A stretch of DNA of 64,000 bases from Micromonospora sp. FIMYZ51 (GCF_038246755.1 NZ_CP134706.1:5270001-5334000), one strand, 5' to 3'; numbered from the stretch's first letter, positions 16,503 to 26,200 are shown. Made by a program: numbers and translations. The notes: a model not told the origin generated them from the letters alone.

Positions 16503-18977
16503 ATGATCGCCCATCGAAATCTGGGCCTGGTGGCCGCCGCCGCGACGCTGCTCGCCGCCGCGCCGCTGTCGGCCATCTTCGAACGCTGGACGTGGCTGGT
16601 CCAGGCCGTCATCGCGGTGGCCGCGGTGGCCGCCGCGGCGGCGCTGGCCCGGCTCGGCCGGACCCCGGTCTGGGTTCAGGTGCTGGCCATGCTCGGCGGC
16701 CTCACGCTCGCCCTGACCTGGCTGTTCCCCAGCGGTGAGGAACTGCTGGCCGTGCTGCCCACCCCGGCCACCTTCGGGCACTTCGCCGAACTGGTCGCCG
16801 GCTCGGGCGAGGACATGCGCACCCACAGCGTGCAGGTGCCGGACACCGACCCGCTGCTGTTCGTCACCGTGCTCGGGGTGGGCGCGGTGGCGGTGCTTGT
16901 GGACGTGCTCTGCGTCGGGCTGCGCCGGCCCGCCCTGGCCGGGCTGCCGATGCTGGCCATCTACTCGGTGCCGGTGGCGGTCTACGTGGACAGCGTCCCG
17001 CCGCTGCCGTTCGCGATCGGTGCCGCCGGTTTCCTCTGGCTGCTGGTCACCGACAACGTGGACCGGGTACGCCGGTTCGGCCGGCGGTTCACCGGCGACG
17101 GCCGCGACGTCGACGTCTGGGAGGCGTCGCCGCTGGCCGCCGCCGGACGCCGGTTGGCCGTGGTCGGCCTCGCGCTGGCCGTGCTGGTGCCGCTGGCCGT
17201 GCCGGGGATGACCGCCGGCCTGATGAGCAACCTGAACCCCGGCGCGGGTTCCGGTCTCGGCGGCGGTGGACTTGGCGGCTCCCCCGGGCGGGTCGACCTC
17301 TTCGCCGCGCTCAGCGGACGGCTCAACCAGTCCCAGGTGACCGACCTGGTCAAGGTCACCACCACCGAGGAGGAGCCCTTCTACCTGCGCTTCGGGGTCG
17401 CCGACGACCTCCAGGCGGACGGGTTCCGGGTGCGGGGCCCGAACGGCCAGCGGGTCACCGGTGACCTGCCCGACCCGGCGCGGCGGACGCTGCCCGGGGT
17501 CGAGCGGACCCGACACCAGGCCACCGTGGAGGTCAGCCGCGACCTGGACATGCGGCTGCTGCCGGTGTACGCCGAGCCGGTCCGCTTCGCCGACCTCGGC
17601 AACAGCTGGTTCTACGACCCGAACCTGCAAATCGTCTTCTCCAACCGGGAGAACTCGCGGGGCCGCACGTACTCGTTCGACTACGTGCGCTCGACGTACA
17701 GCCCGCAGGCGCTGCGCTCGGCCCGGCCGCTCCCAGCCGACCTGCCGCTACGCCGGGAGCAGACCCGCACCCCCGAGGTGGGCGAGGTGCGCGAGCTGGT
17801 GGCGGAGCTGGTCCGGGGCAAGCGCACCGAGTACGACAAGGTGCGGGCCATCTACAACTACTTCTCCGAGGACAACGGCTTCACCTACCAGCTGACCACG
17901 GAGGAGGGCACCAGCGGCGAGCAGATCCTCGACTTCCTGGAGAACAAGGCCGGCTTCTGCCAGCAGTACGCCGCGGCGATGGCCTGGATGGTGCGGGACG
18001 CCGGCATTCCGGCCCGGGTCGCGTTCGGCTTCACCAACGGCAACCGGCGCAGCGGTGACACCTTCACCCTGACCAACCGGAACCTGCACGCCTGGACCGA
18101 GGTTTACTTCGACCAGGTCGGCTGGGTGCCGTTCGACGCCACCCCGAGCTACGGGGTGCCCGGCTCGACCCGCTCGGCCTGGGCGCCGGACGTCGACGCC
18201 CCGGAGGACTCGACGCCGCAGACCGGCACGGCGGACACCCCGGACGAGAGCGAACCCTCGGCCGGCCCGGACCGCGCACCGGACCAGTTCGAGGAGGGCG
18301 ACGACCCGACGGCGGCCGGCAGTGACGGCACGTCCGCCCAGTCGACACCGGTCTGGCCCTGGTTGGCGGTCGTCGGCGTACTGGCGCTGTTCGTCCTGCT
18401 CGCCGTCCCCGCGCTGCGCCGGCTCGCGCTGCGCCGTCGCCGGGGCCGGCCGGCCCCGGTGTTGCGGACGGTCGACGCGCCGGACGCGGACGCCACCGGC
18501 GCGGACCAACCGGTCATGGTGGTCGGTACCGATCCGGATCGGGCCCGCGCCGACGCGCACGCGGCCTGGGAGGAACTGATCGACACGCTTGTCGACTACC
18601 GGGTCCGGGTGGACCGGGCGGAAACGCCACGAGCCACCGCGGAACGGCTGGCCGGCGAGCCGCTGCGCGCCGACGCCGCGGCCGGCACTGCGGCACGCCT
18701 GCTCGGCCGGGCCGAGGAGCGGGCCCGCTACGCGCGGGACCCGTTGACCGGCGAACCCCTGCCGGCGGCCCTGCGCACGGTACGCGAGGCGCTGGCCGGT
18801 CAGGCCGATCGGCGTACCCGTCTGATGGCGACCGTGCTGCCGCCGTCGGTGCTGCACCGGTGGCGGACCGCCGTGGCGGACACTTCGGCGCAGTTGGTGG
18901 CCTCCGGTGAGCGGCTGCGGTACCGGCTGCTGCGGTTCAGCCCACGCCGGCTGATCGCCAGCCGCACGGGGCGCTGA
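16503..18977 (+). CDS. Transglutaminase-like membrane protein (TgpA-type, DUF3488/DUF4129)
   Basis: 824 residues. An N-terminal block of five to six helices (1-235, DUF3488-like) precedes an extracytoplasmic transglutaminase core. The triad is Cys near residue 486 in AGFCQQYAAAMAWM, His near 528 in NLHAWTEVYF and Asp near 545 in VPFDATP. An Asp/Glu-rich linker (580-620), one more helix (about 621-640) and a DUF4129-like cytoplasmic tail complete it. The ATG at 16503 follows ggaaggt, 16 nt after the DUF58 gene. The likely role is envelope protein or peptidoglycan processing together with MoxR. A strong terminator follows. Confidence 0.92.
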   Translation: MIAHRNLGLVAAAATLLAAAPLSAIFERWTWLVQAVIAVAAVAAAAALARLGRTPVWVQVLAMLGGLTLALTWLFPSGEELLAVLPTPATFGHFAELVAGSGEDMRTHSVQVPDTDPLLFVTVLGVGAVAVLVDVLCVGLRRPALAGLPMLAIYSVPVAVYVDSVPPLPFAIGAAGFLWLLVTDNVDRVRRFGRRFTGDGRDVDVWEASPLAAAGRRLAVVGLALAVLVPLAVPGMTAGLMSNLNPGAGSGLGGGGLGGSPGRVDLFAALSGRLNQSQVTDLVKVTTTEEEPFYLRFGVADDLQADGFRVRGPNGQRVTGDLPDPARRTLPGVERTRHQATVEVSRDLDMRLLPVYAEPVRFADLGNSWFYDPNLQIVFSNRENSRGRTYSFDYVRSTYSPQALRSARPLPADLPLRREQTRTPEVGEVRELVAELVRGKRTEYDKVRAIYNYFSEDNGFTYQLTTEEGTSGEQILDFLENKAGFCQQYAAAMAWMVRDAGIPARVAFGFTNGNRRSGDTFTLTNRNLHAWTEVYFDQVGWVPFDATPSYGVPGSTRSAWAPDVDAPEDSTPQTGTADTPDESEPSAGPDRAPDQFEEGDDPTAAGSDGTSAQSTPVWPWLAVVGVLALFVLLAVPALRRLALRRRRGRPAPVLRTVDAPDADATGADQPVMVVGTDPDRARADAHAAWEELIDTLVDYRVRVDRAETPRATAERLAGEPLRADAAAGTAARLLGRAEERARYARDPLTGEPLPAALRTVREALAGQADRRTRLMATVLPPSVLHRWRTAVADTSAQLVASGERLRYRLLRFSPRRLIASRTGR

Positions 18978-18999
18978 GGCCGGCGGCGAAACGACGACC

Positions 19000-19037
19000 G
19001 GGCCGGCGGTGGGAAGTCTCCCACCGCCGGCCCGTTT
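19000..19037 (+). terminator. Terminator hairpin after the moxR operon
   Basis: Perfect 15-bp stem (19000-19014 / 19019-19033) with a 4-nt loop agtc, followed by gttt. It lies 23 nt past the transglutaminase stop codon. Confidence 0.8.
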
Positions 19038-19085
19038 CTACGCCAACGTCCGGTTCTCTCGTCAACGCCCGGCCCGCTCGTAGAC

Positions 19086-19229
19086 GCAGCGGCGCGCGAA
19101 GGCAGCACTTCGCGAACGTAACGGCGCGCGAACGTAACGGCGCGCGAACGCAGCGGCTCGCGAACGCAGCGGCTCGCGAACGCAGCGGCGCGCGAACGCA
19201 GCGGCGCGCGAGCACAGCGGTTCGCTGGC
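19086..19229. repeat. 16-bp tandem repeat, 9 units
   Basis: Nine consecutive 16-bp units of the type gcagcggcgcgcgaac, with the first two and the last diverged. They fill the gap between the moxR-operon terminator and the DUF3040 gene. Together with that terminator they account for most of the gene-free stretch 18978-19280. No coding signal is seen on either strand. Confidence 0.9.
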
Positions 19230-19280
19230 GGCGGAGAGCCCGGCCCGACCTGGGTACGCCTCAGGAACGGCGCGACCGGG

Positions 19281-19676
19281 TCAGCGGTGGCCCTCCGGGC
19301 GTTGCCGCCAGCGGTCCTCCAGCCGGTCGATCAGGCCGGATCGCCGACCGGCCCGGCCCCGGGACCGGCGACGGCTCGCCGTGCCTCCGACGACGTGCAG
19401 GTCGGGTGACTGTGCCCGGCGGTGCGACTGCACCGCGAAGGCGGCCGAGGCCAGCATGACGACGAATCCCGCCACTGCCAGCGGCGGAGTCTTGATCACC
19501 GCGCCATAGACCAACAACGCCAGGCCAGCAATGATCACGCCGGCAGCGACGAGCAGGCGACGCCGCGCATGGAAGCGCGGATCGCTGGCGCGCACGGCCG
19601 AGGCGAACTTGGGGTCCTCGGCAAGCGACCGCTCGATCTGCTCGAACAGCCGCTGCTCGTGCTCCGAGAGCGGCAC
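19281..19676 (-). CDS. DUF3040 family membrane protein
   Basis: 131 residues. It begins MPLSEHEQRLFEQIERSLAED, the hallmark of DUF3040, with two adjacent hydrophobic helices (about 40-58 and 63-83) and a basic C-terminal tail (RRRSRGRAGRRSG). GTG start with gggaggagt upstream. Function unknown; such proteins are common single-copy or low-copy membrane proteins in actinobacteria. Confidence 0.92.
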   Translation of the reverse strand: MPLSEHEQRLFEQIERSLAEDPKFASAVRASDPRFHARRRLLVAAGVIIAGLALLVYGAVIKTPPLAVAGFVVMLASAAFAVQSHRRAQSPDLHVVGGTASRRRSRGRAGRRSGLIDRLEDRWRQRPEGHR

Positions 19677-19698
19677 GGCACTCCTCCCCGGTCACGTT

Positions 19699-19718
19699 GG
19701 TCGGTCCGGTCGGACCGA
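19699..19718. terminator. Short hairpin between dinB and the DUF3040 gene
   Basis: gtcggtcc, 4-nt loop, ggaccgac: an 8-bp perfect stem in the gap after dinB. No T-tract, so a terminator role is uncertain; it could also be an operator. Confidence 0.35.
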
Positions 19719-19791
19719 CAGACCGTGGCAGCCAACCGGCTGCTTACCCGCAAGTCTACGAGGGCCCTCGCGCGTCGGAAAGCGGGACGAC

Positions 19792-21051
19792 CTATGGCCG
19801 GGTCGGATTTTCATTTCGGTGGGTATCACGCCCGGTGAGCAGACTAGCCGGACCTATGACGGACCGCCCGAAACGGGCAGCCGCGGCGTCGGCGGCGGCC
19901 TCCGCCTCGCGCCAGCCGCGCTCAGGTGCACCGAGGGCGAGCTGTCGGGGCGTCTCGGCCGCCGCAGTGAGCCCTTCGGCCCGTACGCCGACCAGACGGA
20001 TCGGCTCACCCGGGTGCAGGGCGGTGAAGAGGGACCAGGACGTGTCGAACATCTCCCGGGCGACATCGGTGGGCACGTCCAGGGTGCGCGAGCGGGTGAA
20101 CGTCCGAAAGTCGGATATCCGCACCTTCACCGAAATCGTCCGCCCCACCTGCCCGGCGGCGCGCAACCGGGCCCCGACCTTCTCGGCCAGCGCGAGCAGG
20201 GTGCGCCGGATCTCGGCCGGGTCGACGACGTCGACGTCGAAGGTGACCTCCGCACCGATCGACTTCTCGACCTGCTCCGGGCTGACCCGGCGCGGGTCCC
20301 GCCCGGCGGCCAGTTCGTGCAGGTGCACCGCAGCCGCCTCGCCGAGCGCGGTGCGCAGCATGCCGACCGGTGCCGCCGCGAGGTCACCGACGGTGCGCAG
20401 ACCGAGCCGCAACAGCGCCTGCTCGGAGCGCTCACCGACCCCCCAGAGGGCGGAGACCGGCAGCGGATGGAGGAAGTCGAGCACCTGCGCGGCCGGGACG
20501 ACGAGCAGGCCGTCGGGCTTGGCCCGGGTCGACCCGAGCTTTGCCACGAACTTGGTCGGCGCCACCCCGACCGAGCAGGTCAGCCCCTGCTCGGCGGCGA
20601 CCCGCTCGCGGATGTGCCGGGCGATCGCGGCAGGCGGGCCGAAGAGCCGCCGGGCACCGGCGACGTCGAGGAACGCCTCGTCCAACGAGAGTGGCTCGAC
20701 CAGCGGCGTGACGTCGCGGAAGATCTGCATGACCGCCCGCGAGGCGGCCGAGTAGCGGGTGAAGTCCGGCGGTAGGAAGACCGCGTGCGGGCAGAGCGCG
20801 CGGGCCCGCATGGTCGGCATCGCGCTGCGTACCCCGTAGCGGCGGGCCTGGTAGCTGGCCGAGCTGACCACGCCGCGCGGACCGACTCCGCCGACCACGA
20901 CGGCCCGGCCGCGCAGCTCCGGCCGGTGGCGCACCTCCACCGAGGCGTAGAAGGCGTCCATGTCGACGTGCAGGATCGAACAGCCGGTGTCGTCGGCGTC
21001 CGGCCCGAACCGGGGATCACCGCCCCGGGGTATCGACTGGCTGCGGCCCAC
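19792..21051 (-). CDS. dinB: DNA polymerase IV (Y family)
   Basis: Translesion polymerase of 419 residues. Catalytic acidic residues are intact: HVDMDAFYASVE near 29-40 and SLDEAFLDV near 124-132. The steric residues and helix-hairpin-helix (LWGVGERSEQALLRLGL) and the little-finger domain follow. The start is GTG 21051, preceded at 6 nt by a -10 box TAACCT that is part of a RecA-NDp-like promoter, so the mRNA is probably leaderless and damage-induced. A clear QxxL[FL]-type clamp motif was not found at the C-terminus. Confidence 0.95.
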   Translation of the reverse strand: MGRSQSIPRGGDPRFGPDADDTGCSILHVDMDAFYASVEVRHRPELRGRAVVVGGVGPRGVVSSASYQARRYGVRSAMPTMRARALCPHAVFLPPDFTRYSAASRAVMQIFRDVTPLVEPLSLDEAFLDVAGARRLFGPPAAIARHIRERVAAEQGLTCSVGVAPTKFVAKLGSTRAKPDGLLVVPAAQVLDFLHPLPVSALWGVGERSEQALLRLGLRTVGDLAAAPVGMLRTALGEAAAVHLHELAAGRDPRRVSPEQVEKSIGAEVTFDVDVVDPAEIRRTLLALAEKVGARLRAAGQVGRTISVKVRISDFRTFTRSRTLDVPTDVAREMFDTSWSLFTALHPGEPIRLVGVRAEGLTAAAETPRQLALGAPERGWREAEAAADAAAARFGRSVIGPASLLTGRDTHRNENPTRP

Positions 21052-21057
21052 CCGCGC

Positions 21058-21080
21058 AGGTTATCCCCCGGGACCGACAT
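21058..21080 (-). promoter_or_regulatory. RecA-NDp/PafBC-like promoter of dinB
   Basis: On the minus strand: ATGTCGGTC, exactly 8 nt, TAACCT. This matches 7 of 9 positions of TTGTCRGTG plus the N8 spacer and the TANNNT box of the LexA-independent DNA-damage promoter known from mycobacterial recA. The -10 lies 6 nt before the GTG start. Confidence 0.6.
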
Positions 21081-21089
21081 GCCGACCGG

Positions 21090-22397
21090 TCAACCCCGCA
21101 CCACCAGCAGCGGGATGGTCATCTCGGCCGCCGTGTCCGCGCCGTGCAGCGCCACCAGCCGGGACACCGCCGGGCTCTCCGACCGGCTGGCCAGCACCGC
21201 GTACGTGTCGTTGCAGACCACCACGACGTCGCCGATGCGGCGCAGGTGTTCCTCGGGCACCGGCCCGAACCAGCCGGTGGCCACCGCCTCGTCGCGGGTC
21301 AGCACCCGGGCGGCGGACCCCAGCACGCCCGACCAGCTGGCCACCACGTCGGCGGTGGCACCCGGCTCGACGTGCAGGTAGCGCACCCGGGGCTCGCCCG
21401 CGACGACCCGTACCCCGGCGGTCAGCCGGGGATCGGTGTCCAGGTCGAAACGGTCCCCCGGCGGCACGTCCAGCTGCCCGTGGTCGGCGGTGACCAGCAG
21501 CGCCGCGTCCGGTGGCAGGCCGTCCACCAGCCGGCTCAGCAGCGCGTCCACCTCGGTCACGGCCGCTCGCCACGGCATCGAGTCCACCCCGCTGAGGTGG
21601 CCGTGCCGGTCGACGTCCGGGTGGTAGCCGGAGACCAGGGTGGGCCCGGTCCCGGCGGCCAGGGCGGTGAGCATCGTGGCGGCCAGCTCGTCGACGCCCG
21701 CCGCGCCCCGGTAGTCGCCGCCCCGGTTCGCGGCCAGGGTCAGGCCGGTGCCGCCGAACTCCGGTCGGCTCACCACGGTCACCGCCACCCCGGCGGCCCG
21801 GGCCCGCTCCAGCCAGGTGGTCACCGGCTGCCAGCGCAGCGGCGACGGGTCGTCGGCCCACTCGATGTGGCTGAGCACCCGGTCGGTGCCGGGCACCCGC
21901 AGGGTGAAGCCGACCACGCCGTGCGCGCCGGCCGGCACTCCGGTGCCCAGGGTCACCAGACTGGTCGGGGTGGTCGAGGGAAAGCCGCAGGTGAGCGGCC
22001 GACCGACGGTGGCGGTCAGCCCGGCCAGAGCCGGCGCGTACGGCGCGGCGACCGGAATCTGGTACCAGCCGAGGCCGTCGACCAGCAGCACCGCGATCCG
22101 GCGTACCCCGGCCAACTCGGCGCCCAGCCCGAGCAGATCCACAGCGCCGGGCACCCCGAGCACGCCGAGTGCGCTCGGCAACACGTCCGCCAGGCTCCCC
22201 CCGCCATACTCCGGCGACACCGGTGCAAGGAAGGGCCCCTTGTTAACGCCTGGAGTAGAGGAAGGGCCCCCTTTTAACACCTGCCGAGCGCCGGGCGCCT
22301 GCCGGGCGGCGGGCAACGGGTGCGCGGCGGGCAGCGGGTGCGCGTCGGGCAGCGGGTGCGCGTCGGGCAGCGGGTGCGCGTCGGGCGGGCCGGTCAT
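21090..22397 (-). CDS. Alkaline-phosphatase-superfamily phosphodiesterase / nucleotide pyrophosphatase
   Basis: 435 residues. Metal-binding motifs are VLLVDGLGWYQ, FPSTTPTSLVTLGTG (nucleophile Thr/Ser), SGYHPDVDRHGHLSG (DxxxH) and TADHGQ. By family it hydrolyses phosphodiester or pyrophosphate bonds; the substrate is unknown. The ATG at 22397 overlaps the methyltransferase stop (ATGA). The first 60 residues are odd. They comprise DAHPLP repeats from an 18-bp tandem repeat, then LKGGPSSTPGVNKGPFL, which is an in-frame copy of the dispersed AGGAAGGGCCCC element. GTG near 22218 (MSPEYGGG), just before the conserved part, is an alternative start. Confidence 0.88.
   Translation of the reverse strand: MTGPPDAHPLPDAHPLPDAHPLPAAHPLPAARQAPGARQVLKGGPSSTPGVNKGPFLAPVSPEYGGGSLADVLPSALGVLGVPGAVDLLGLGAELAGVRRIAVLLVDGLGWYQIPVAAPYAPALAGLTATVGRPLTCGFPSTTPTSLVTLGTGVPAGAHGVVGFTLRVPGTDRVLSHIEWADDPSPLRWQPVTTWLERARAAGVAVTVVSRPEFGGTGLTLAANRGGDYRGAAGVDELAATMLTALAAGTGPTLVSGYHPDVDRHGHLSGVDSMPWRAAVTEVDALLSRLVDGLPPDAALLVTADHGQLDVPPGDRFDLDTDPRLTAGVRVVAGEPRVRYLHVEPGATADVVASWSGVLGSAARVLTRDEAVATGWFGPVPEEHLRRIGDVVVVCNDTYAVLASRSESPAVSRLVALHGADTAAEMTIPLLVVRG
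22224..22284. repeat. Dispersed paired element (copy 1), inside a coding region
   Basis: Two tandem half-units, aaggaagggccccttgttaac and aggaagggcccccttttaac, joined by a short linker. Each contains the palindromes GGGCCC and a TTAAC/GTTAAC core. The copy is read through in frame by the phosphodiesterase gene. Other copies: 35657, 45595, 58277. Confidence 0.9.
22317..22388. repeat. 18-bp tandem repeat, 4 copies, at the phosphodiesterase N-terminus
   Basis: Four 18-bp units of the type cgggtgcgcgtcgggcag. On the coding (minus) strand they give the DAHPLP/AAHPLP residues directly after the start codon. Confidence 0.88.
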
Positions 22398-23140
22398 GCC
22401 GGGCGGCGGGCGAACAGGTGCAGCTGGGCGGCCAGGTCCCGCCAGGGCGGCTGGGCGGCGAGGGTACGTTCCAACTCGACAAGCGCCGCCGGCTGACCGT
22501 CGGCCACGGCCGCCGGAAGCAGGTCGGCGAGGACGCGTACGCCGTGGATCTCCTCGACCGTGAGCCCGGCGGTGGTGAGCAGCGCGGCGGCGCTCTCGGC
22601 GTCGAAACGCCGACGCAGCGTGTCCCGGGCACCGGCGCTGCCCTCGGGGTCGACGGCCAGCGTCGCGGCCACGTCGAGGTGGCCGTTCATCGCCCGGCCG
22701 AGCACCGCCGCGGCCCGCCCGGCGACCAGCACGCTCGCCGCACCGCCCGGCCGCAGGGTGCCGGCCAGCGCGACCGCCACCAGCGTCGGGTCGTCGACGA
22801 CCTCCAGCACCGCGTGGCAGAGCACCAGGTCGACGCTGGCCGGCTCGACCAGCCCGGCGAGCGCGTCGCCGTCGCCCTGGACGGCGCGTACCCGTCCGGC
22901 CACCCCCGCCTCGGCGGCCCGGCGGCTGAGCGCGGCGAGCGCGTCGGGACTGGCATCGACCACGGTGACCCGGTGCCCGGCCCGGGCCAGCGGCACGGCG
23001 AAGCCACCCGTGCCGCCGCCCACATCGAGCACGGTCAGCTCGGTGCCGGGGCGGCGGTCCAGTTCGGCGCGGAGCACCGACCAGACCACGGCGGTACGGG
23101 GAGTCAGTGGCGGTCCGGACGGGTTCAGGGTCTGTTCCAC
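22394..23140 (-). CDS. SAM-dependent methyltransferase
   Basis: Class I methyltransferase of about 248 residues. SAM-binding motif I is VLDVGGGTGGFAVPLA, an acidic residue ends strand 2 (VTVVDASPDAL), and motif IV is VDLVLCHAVLEVV. The C-terminal half resembles the tRNA-methyltransferase-like SmtA/CmoM group, but the substrate is not evident. The start chosen is GTG 23140 because a -10 box TAGGCT (23148-23153) sits 7 nt upstream; GTG 23170 is also open. Its stop overlaps the start of the phosphodiesterase gene, so the two are coupled. It lies 38 nt downstream of dnaE2. Confidence 0.86.
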   Translation of the reverse strand: MEQTLNPSGPPLTPRTAVVWSVLRAELDRRPGTELTVLDVGGGTGGFAVPLARAGHRVTVVDASPDALAALSRRAAEAGVAGRVRAVQGDGDALAGLVEPASVDLVLCHAVLEVVDDPTLVAVALAGTLRPGGAASVLVAGRAAAVLGRAMNGHLDVAATLAVDPEGSAGARDTLRRRFDAESAAALLTTAGLTVEEIHGVRVLADLLPAAVADGQPAALVELERTLAAQPPWRDLAAQLHLFARRPA

Positions 23141-23208
23141 CTGGTCGAGCCTAGTCAGCCCGGCCCGCACCGCCAGGGCACCCTACCGGCGGCCGGTGGA
23201 AGCGCTGG

Positions 23209-26200
23209 TCAGCGGAAGTCGCGGGAAGCGGGGCTGACCGGCGGTTCGATCGCGTCCAGCCGGTCGGCGACCAGGTTTACCACTCCCTCGTGCCGCTGCA
23301 ACCGCCCGCGCACCACAAGCGCCGCGCTGGTGCGGGCCACCCGCCGGTAGCGCTGCCACAGCCCCGGCGAACAGGTGACGTTGAGCATGCCGGTCTCGTC
23401 CTCCAGGTTGAGGAAGGTGACCCCGCCCGCCGTTCCCGGGCGCTGCCGGTGGGTGACGATCCCGCCGACCCGGATCCGTCGACCCGGCTCGACCCGGCCC
23501 AACCGGTCGATCGGCACCGCACCGAGGGCGTCCAGCCGCGGCCGGACGAACCGGGCCGGATGGCTCTCCGGGGAGAGCCCGGTGGCCCAGACGTCGGCGA
23601 CCAGCCGGTCCACCGCCGCCATGCCGGGCAGGGTGGGGGCCGTCGCGCCGGTCACCGTGCCGGGCAGCCGGCCCGGCCGGTCCTGCGCCGCCGCGCCGGC
23701 CGCCCAGAGCGCCTGCCGCCGGGTCAGCCCGAAACAGGCGAAGGCGTCCGCGGTGGCCAGCGCCTCCAGCTGCGCGGCGGTCAGCCCGGTCCGCCGGGCC
23801 AGATCCGGCATGTCGCGGTACGGCCCGTGCGCCACCCGCTCGGCCTCGATCCGCTCGGCCACCTCGTCGCCGAGGGTACGCACCCCGGCGAGCCCGAGCC
23901 GTACCGCCGGCCCGCCCAGCCCCCAGGCGTGCGGTGGCTCCCCCGGCTGGCTGCCCCACCGGGTCTGCGGGGTGGACTCCAGCACCGGCTTCGCGCCGCT
24001 GGCGTTGACATCCGGTCGGCGTACCTCCACTCCGTGCCGGCGGGCGTCGTCGACCAGGGTCTGCGGCGAGTAGAAGCCCATCGGCTGGGCACTGAGCAGC
24101 GCGGCCAGGAACGGCCCGGGGTGGTAGCGCTTGAGCCAGGAGCTGGCGTAGACCAGGTAGGCGAAGCTCATCGCATGGCTCTCCGGGAAGCCGTAGCTGG
24201 CGAACGCGGTGAGCTTGCGGTAGACGTCGTCGGCCAGCTCACCGGTGATGCCCCGGTCCGCCATGCCGGTGTAGAGCCGGTCGGCGATCTGCGCCATCCG
24301 CGCCACCGACCGTTTGGCGCCCATCGCCCGGCGCAGCTGGTCGGCCTCGGCCGCGTCGAAGCCGGCCAGATCGATGGCGAGCTGCATCAGCTGCTCCTGG
24401 AAGAGCGGCACGCCGAGGGTCTTCTCCAGCGCGTTGCGCATCAGCGGATGCGGGAAGGTCACCGGCTCCTGACCGTTGCGACGCCGGATGTACGGGTGCA
24501 CCGAGCCGCCCTGGATCGGGCCGGGCCGGATCAGCGCCACCTCGACCACCAGGTCGTAGAACTCGCGGGGTTTGAGCCGGGGCAGGGTGGCCATCTGGGC
24601 CCGGCTCTCCACCTGGAACACCCCCACCGAGTCGGCCCGGCAGAGCATGTCGTAGACCTCGGGGTCGTCAAGCGTCATGTCGCCGAGATCGAGGCTCATC
24701 CCGATCATGTCGTAGCCGTGGTGCAGCGCCGACAGCATGCCGAGGCCGAGCAGGTCGAACTTGACCAGCCCGACGGCGGCGCAGTCGTCCTTGTCCCACT
24801 GGAGCACGCTGCGGCCGGGCATCCGGCCCCACTCCACCGGACAGACCTCGATCACCGGCCGGTCGCAGATCACCATGCCACCGGAGTGGATGCCCAGGTG
24901 CCGGGGGAAAGTCTGGAGCTCGTTGGCGTACGCGATCACCTGCTCGGGGATCTCCGGCACGTCCACCGTGGCCACGTCGCCCCACCTGTCGATCTGCTTG
25001 CTCCAGGCGTCCTGCTGGCCGGGTGAGAAGCCGAACGCCTTGGCCACGTCCCGCACCGCCGAGCGGGGCCGGTACGAGATCACGTTGGCCACCTGGGCGG
25101 TGTGCTCCCGGCCGTACCGGGCGTAGACGTGCTGGATGACCTCCTCCCGGCGGCCCGACTCGATGTCCACGTCGATGTCGGGCGGACCGTCGCGCTCGGG
25201 GGCCAGGAACCGCTCGAACAGCAGCCGGTGCCGGACCGCGTCCACGTTTGTGATCCGCAGCGCGTAGCAGACCGCCGAGTTCGCCGCCGAGCCCCGGCCC
25301 TGGCAGTAGATGTCCGCCCGCCGGCAGAAGTCGACGATGTCGTAGACCACCAGGAAGTAGCCGGGGAAACCCAGCTCCTCGATCATGTTCAGTTCGTGGT
25401 CGAGCTGGGCGTACGCCTGCGGGTGTGCCGCGCGCGGGCCGTAGCGTTCCCGCGCGCCCGCCTCGGTGAGCTGCCGCAGCCAGCTCATCTCGGTGTGCCC
25501 CGGCGGCACCGGGTACGCCGGCAGCTGCGGCGCCACCAGTTGCAGGTCGAAGGCGAGTTCCGCACCGAACTCGGCGGCCCGGGCCACCGCGCCCGGGTAG
25601 CCGGCGAACCGGGCCGCCATCTCGGCACCGGAGCGCAGGTGGGCGGTGCCGGCGGCGGGCAGCCAGCCGTCGATCTCGTCCAGGCTGCGCCGGGCCCGTA
25701 CGGCGGCGAGGGTGGTGGCCAGCCGGTGCCGCCCCGGGGCGGCGTAGTGCACATTGTTCGTGGCCACCGTGGGCAGCCCGGCGGCGGCGGCCAACTCGGC
25801 CAGGGCGTCGTTGCGGTCACCGTCGACCGGATGCCCGTGGTCGGTCAGCTCCACCGCCACCGTCTCCGCGCCGAACAGCGCGGTGAGCCGGTCCAGTTCC
25901 CGGGCAGCCGCGTCGACCCCCTCGGTGAGCAGGGCGGCCGGCACGTGCCCCTTGCGGCAGCCGGTCAGCACCAGCACGTGGTCGCGCAGGTCGGCGGCGA
26001 TCTCCGCCAACTCGCCGTAGCGCGGGCGGCCCTTCTCTCCGCCGCGCAACTGGGCGCGGGCGATGGTCGCGGCCAGCCGGGCGTACCCCTCGTGGCCGTG
26101 CGCCAGCACCAGCAGGTGGTTGCCGGGCGGATCCGGGTGCCCGCCCCGACCGGACGCCCCGCGTTGCGCCGGGGCTTCCGGGTCGAGGGAGAGTTCCGCT

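Noticed and set aside
18937..19215. Minus-strand ORF of 92 codons across the 16-bp repeats
   Set aside because: Product is a repeat of VRAPLRSRA-type words dictated by the minisatellite; no start signal or family.
19086..19229. CRISPR-like array
   Set aside because: Units are contiguous with no unique spacers; it is a tandem repeat. No cas genes in the window.
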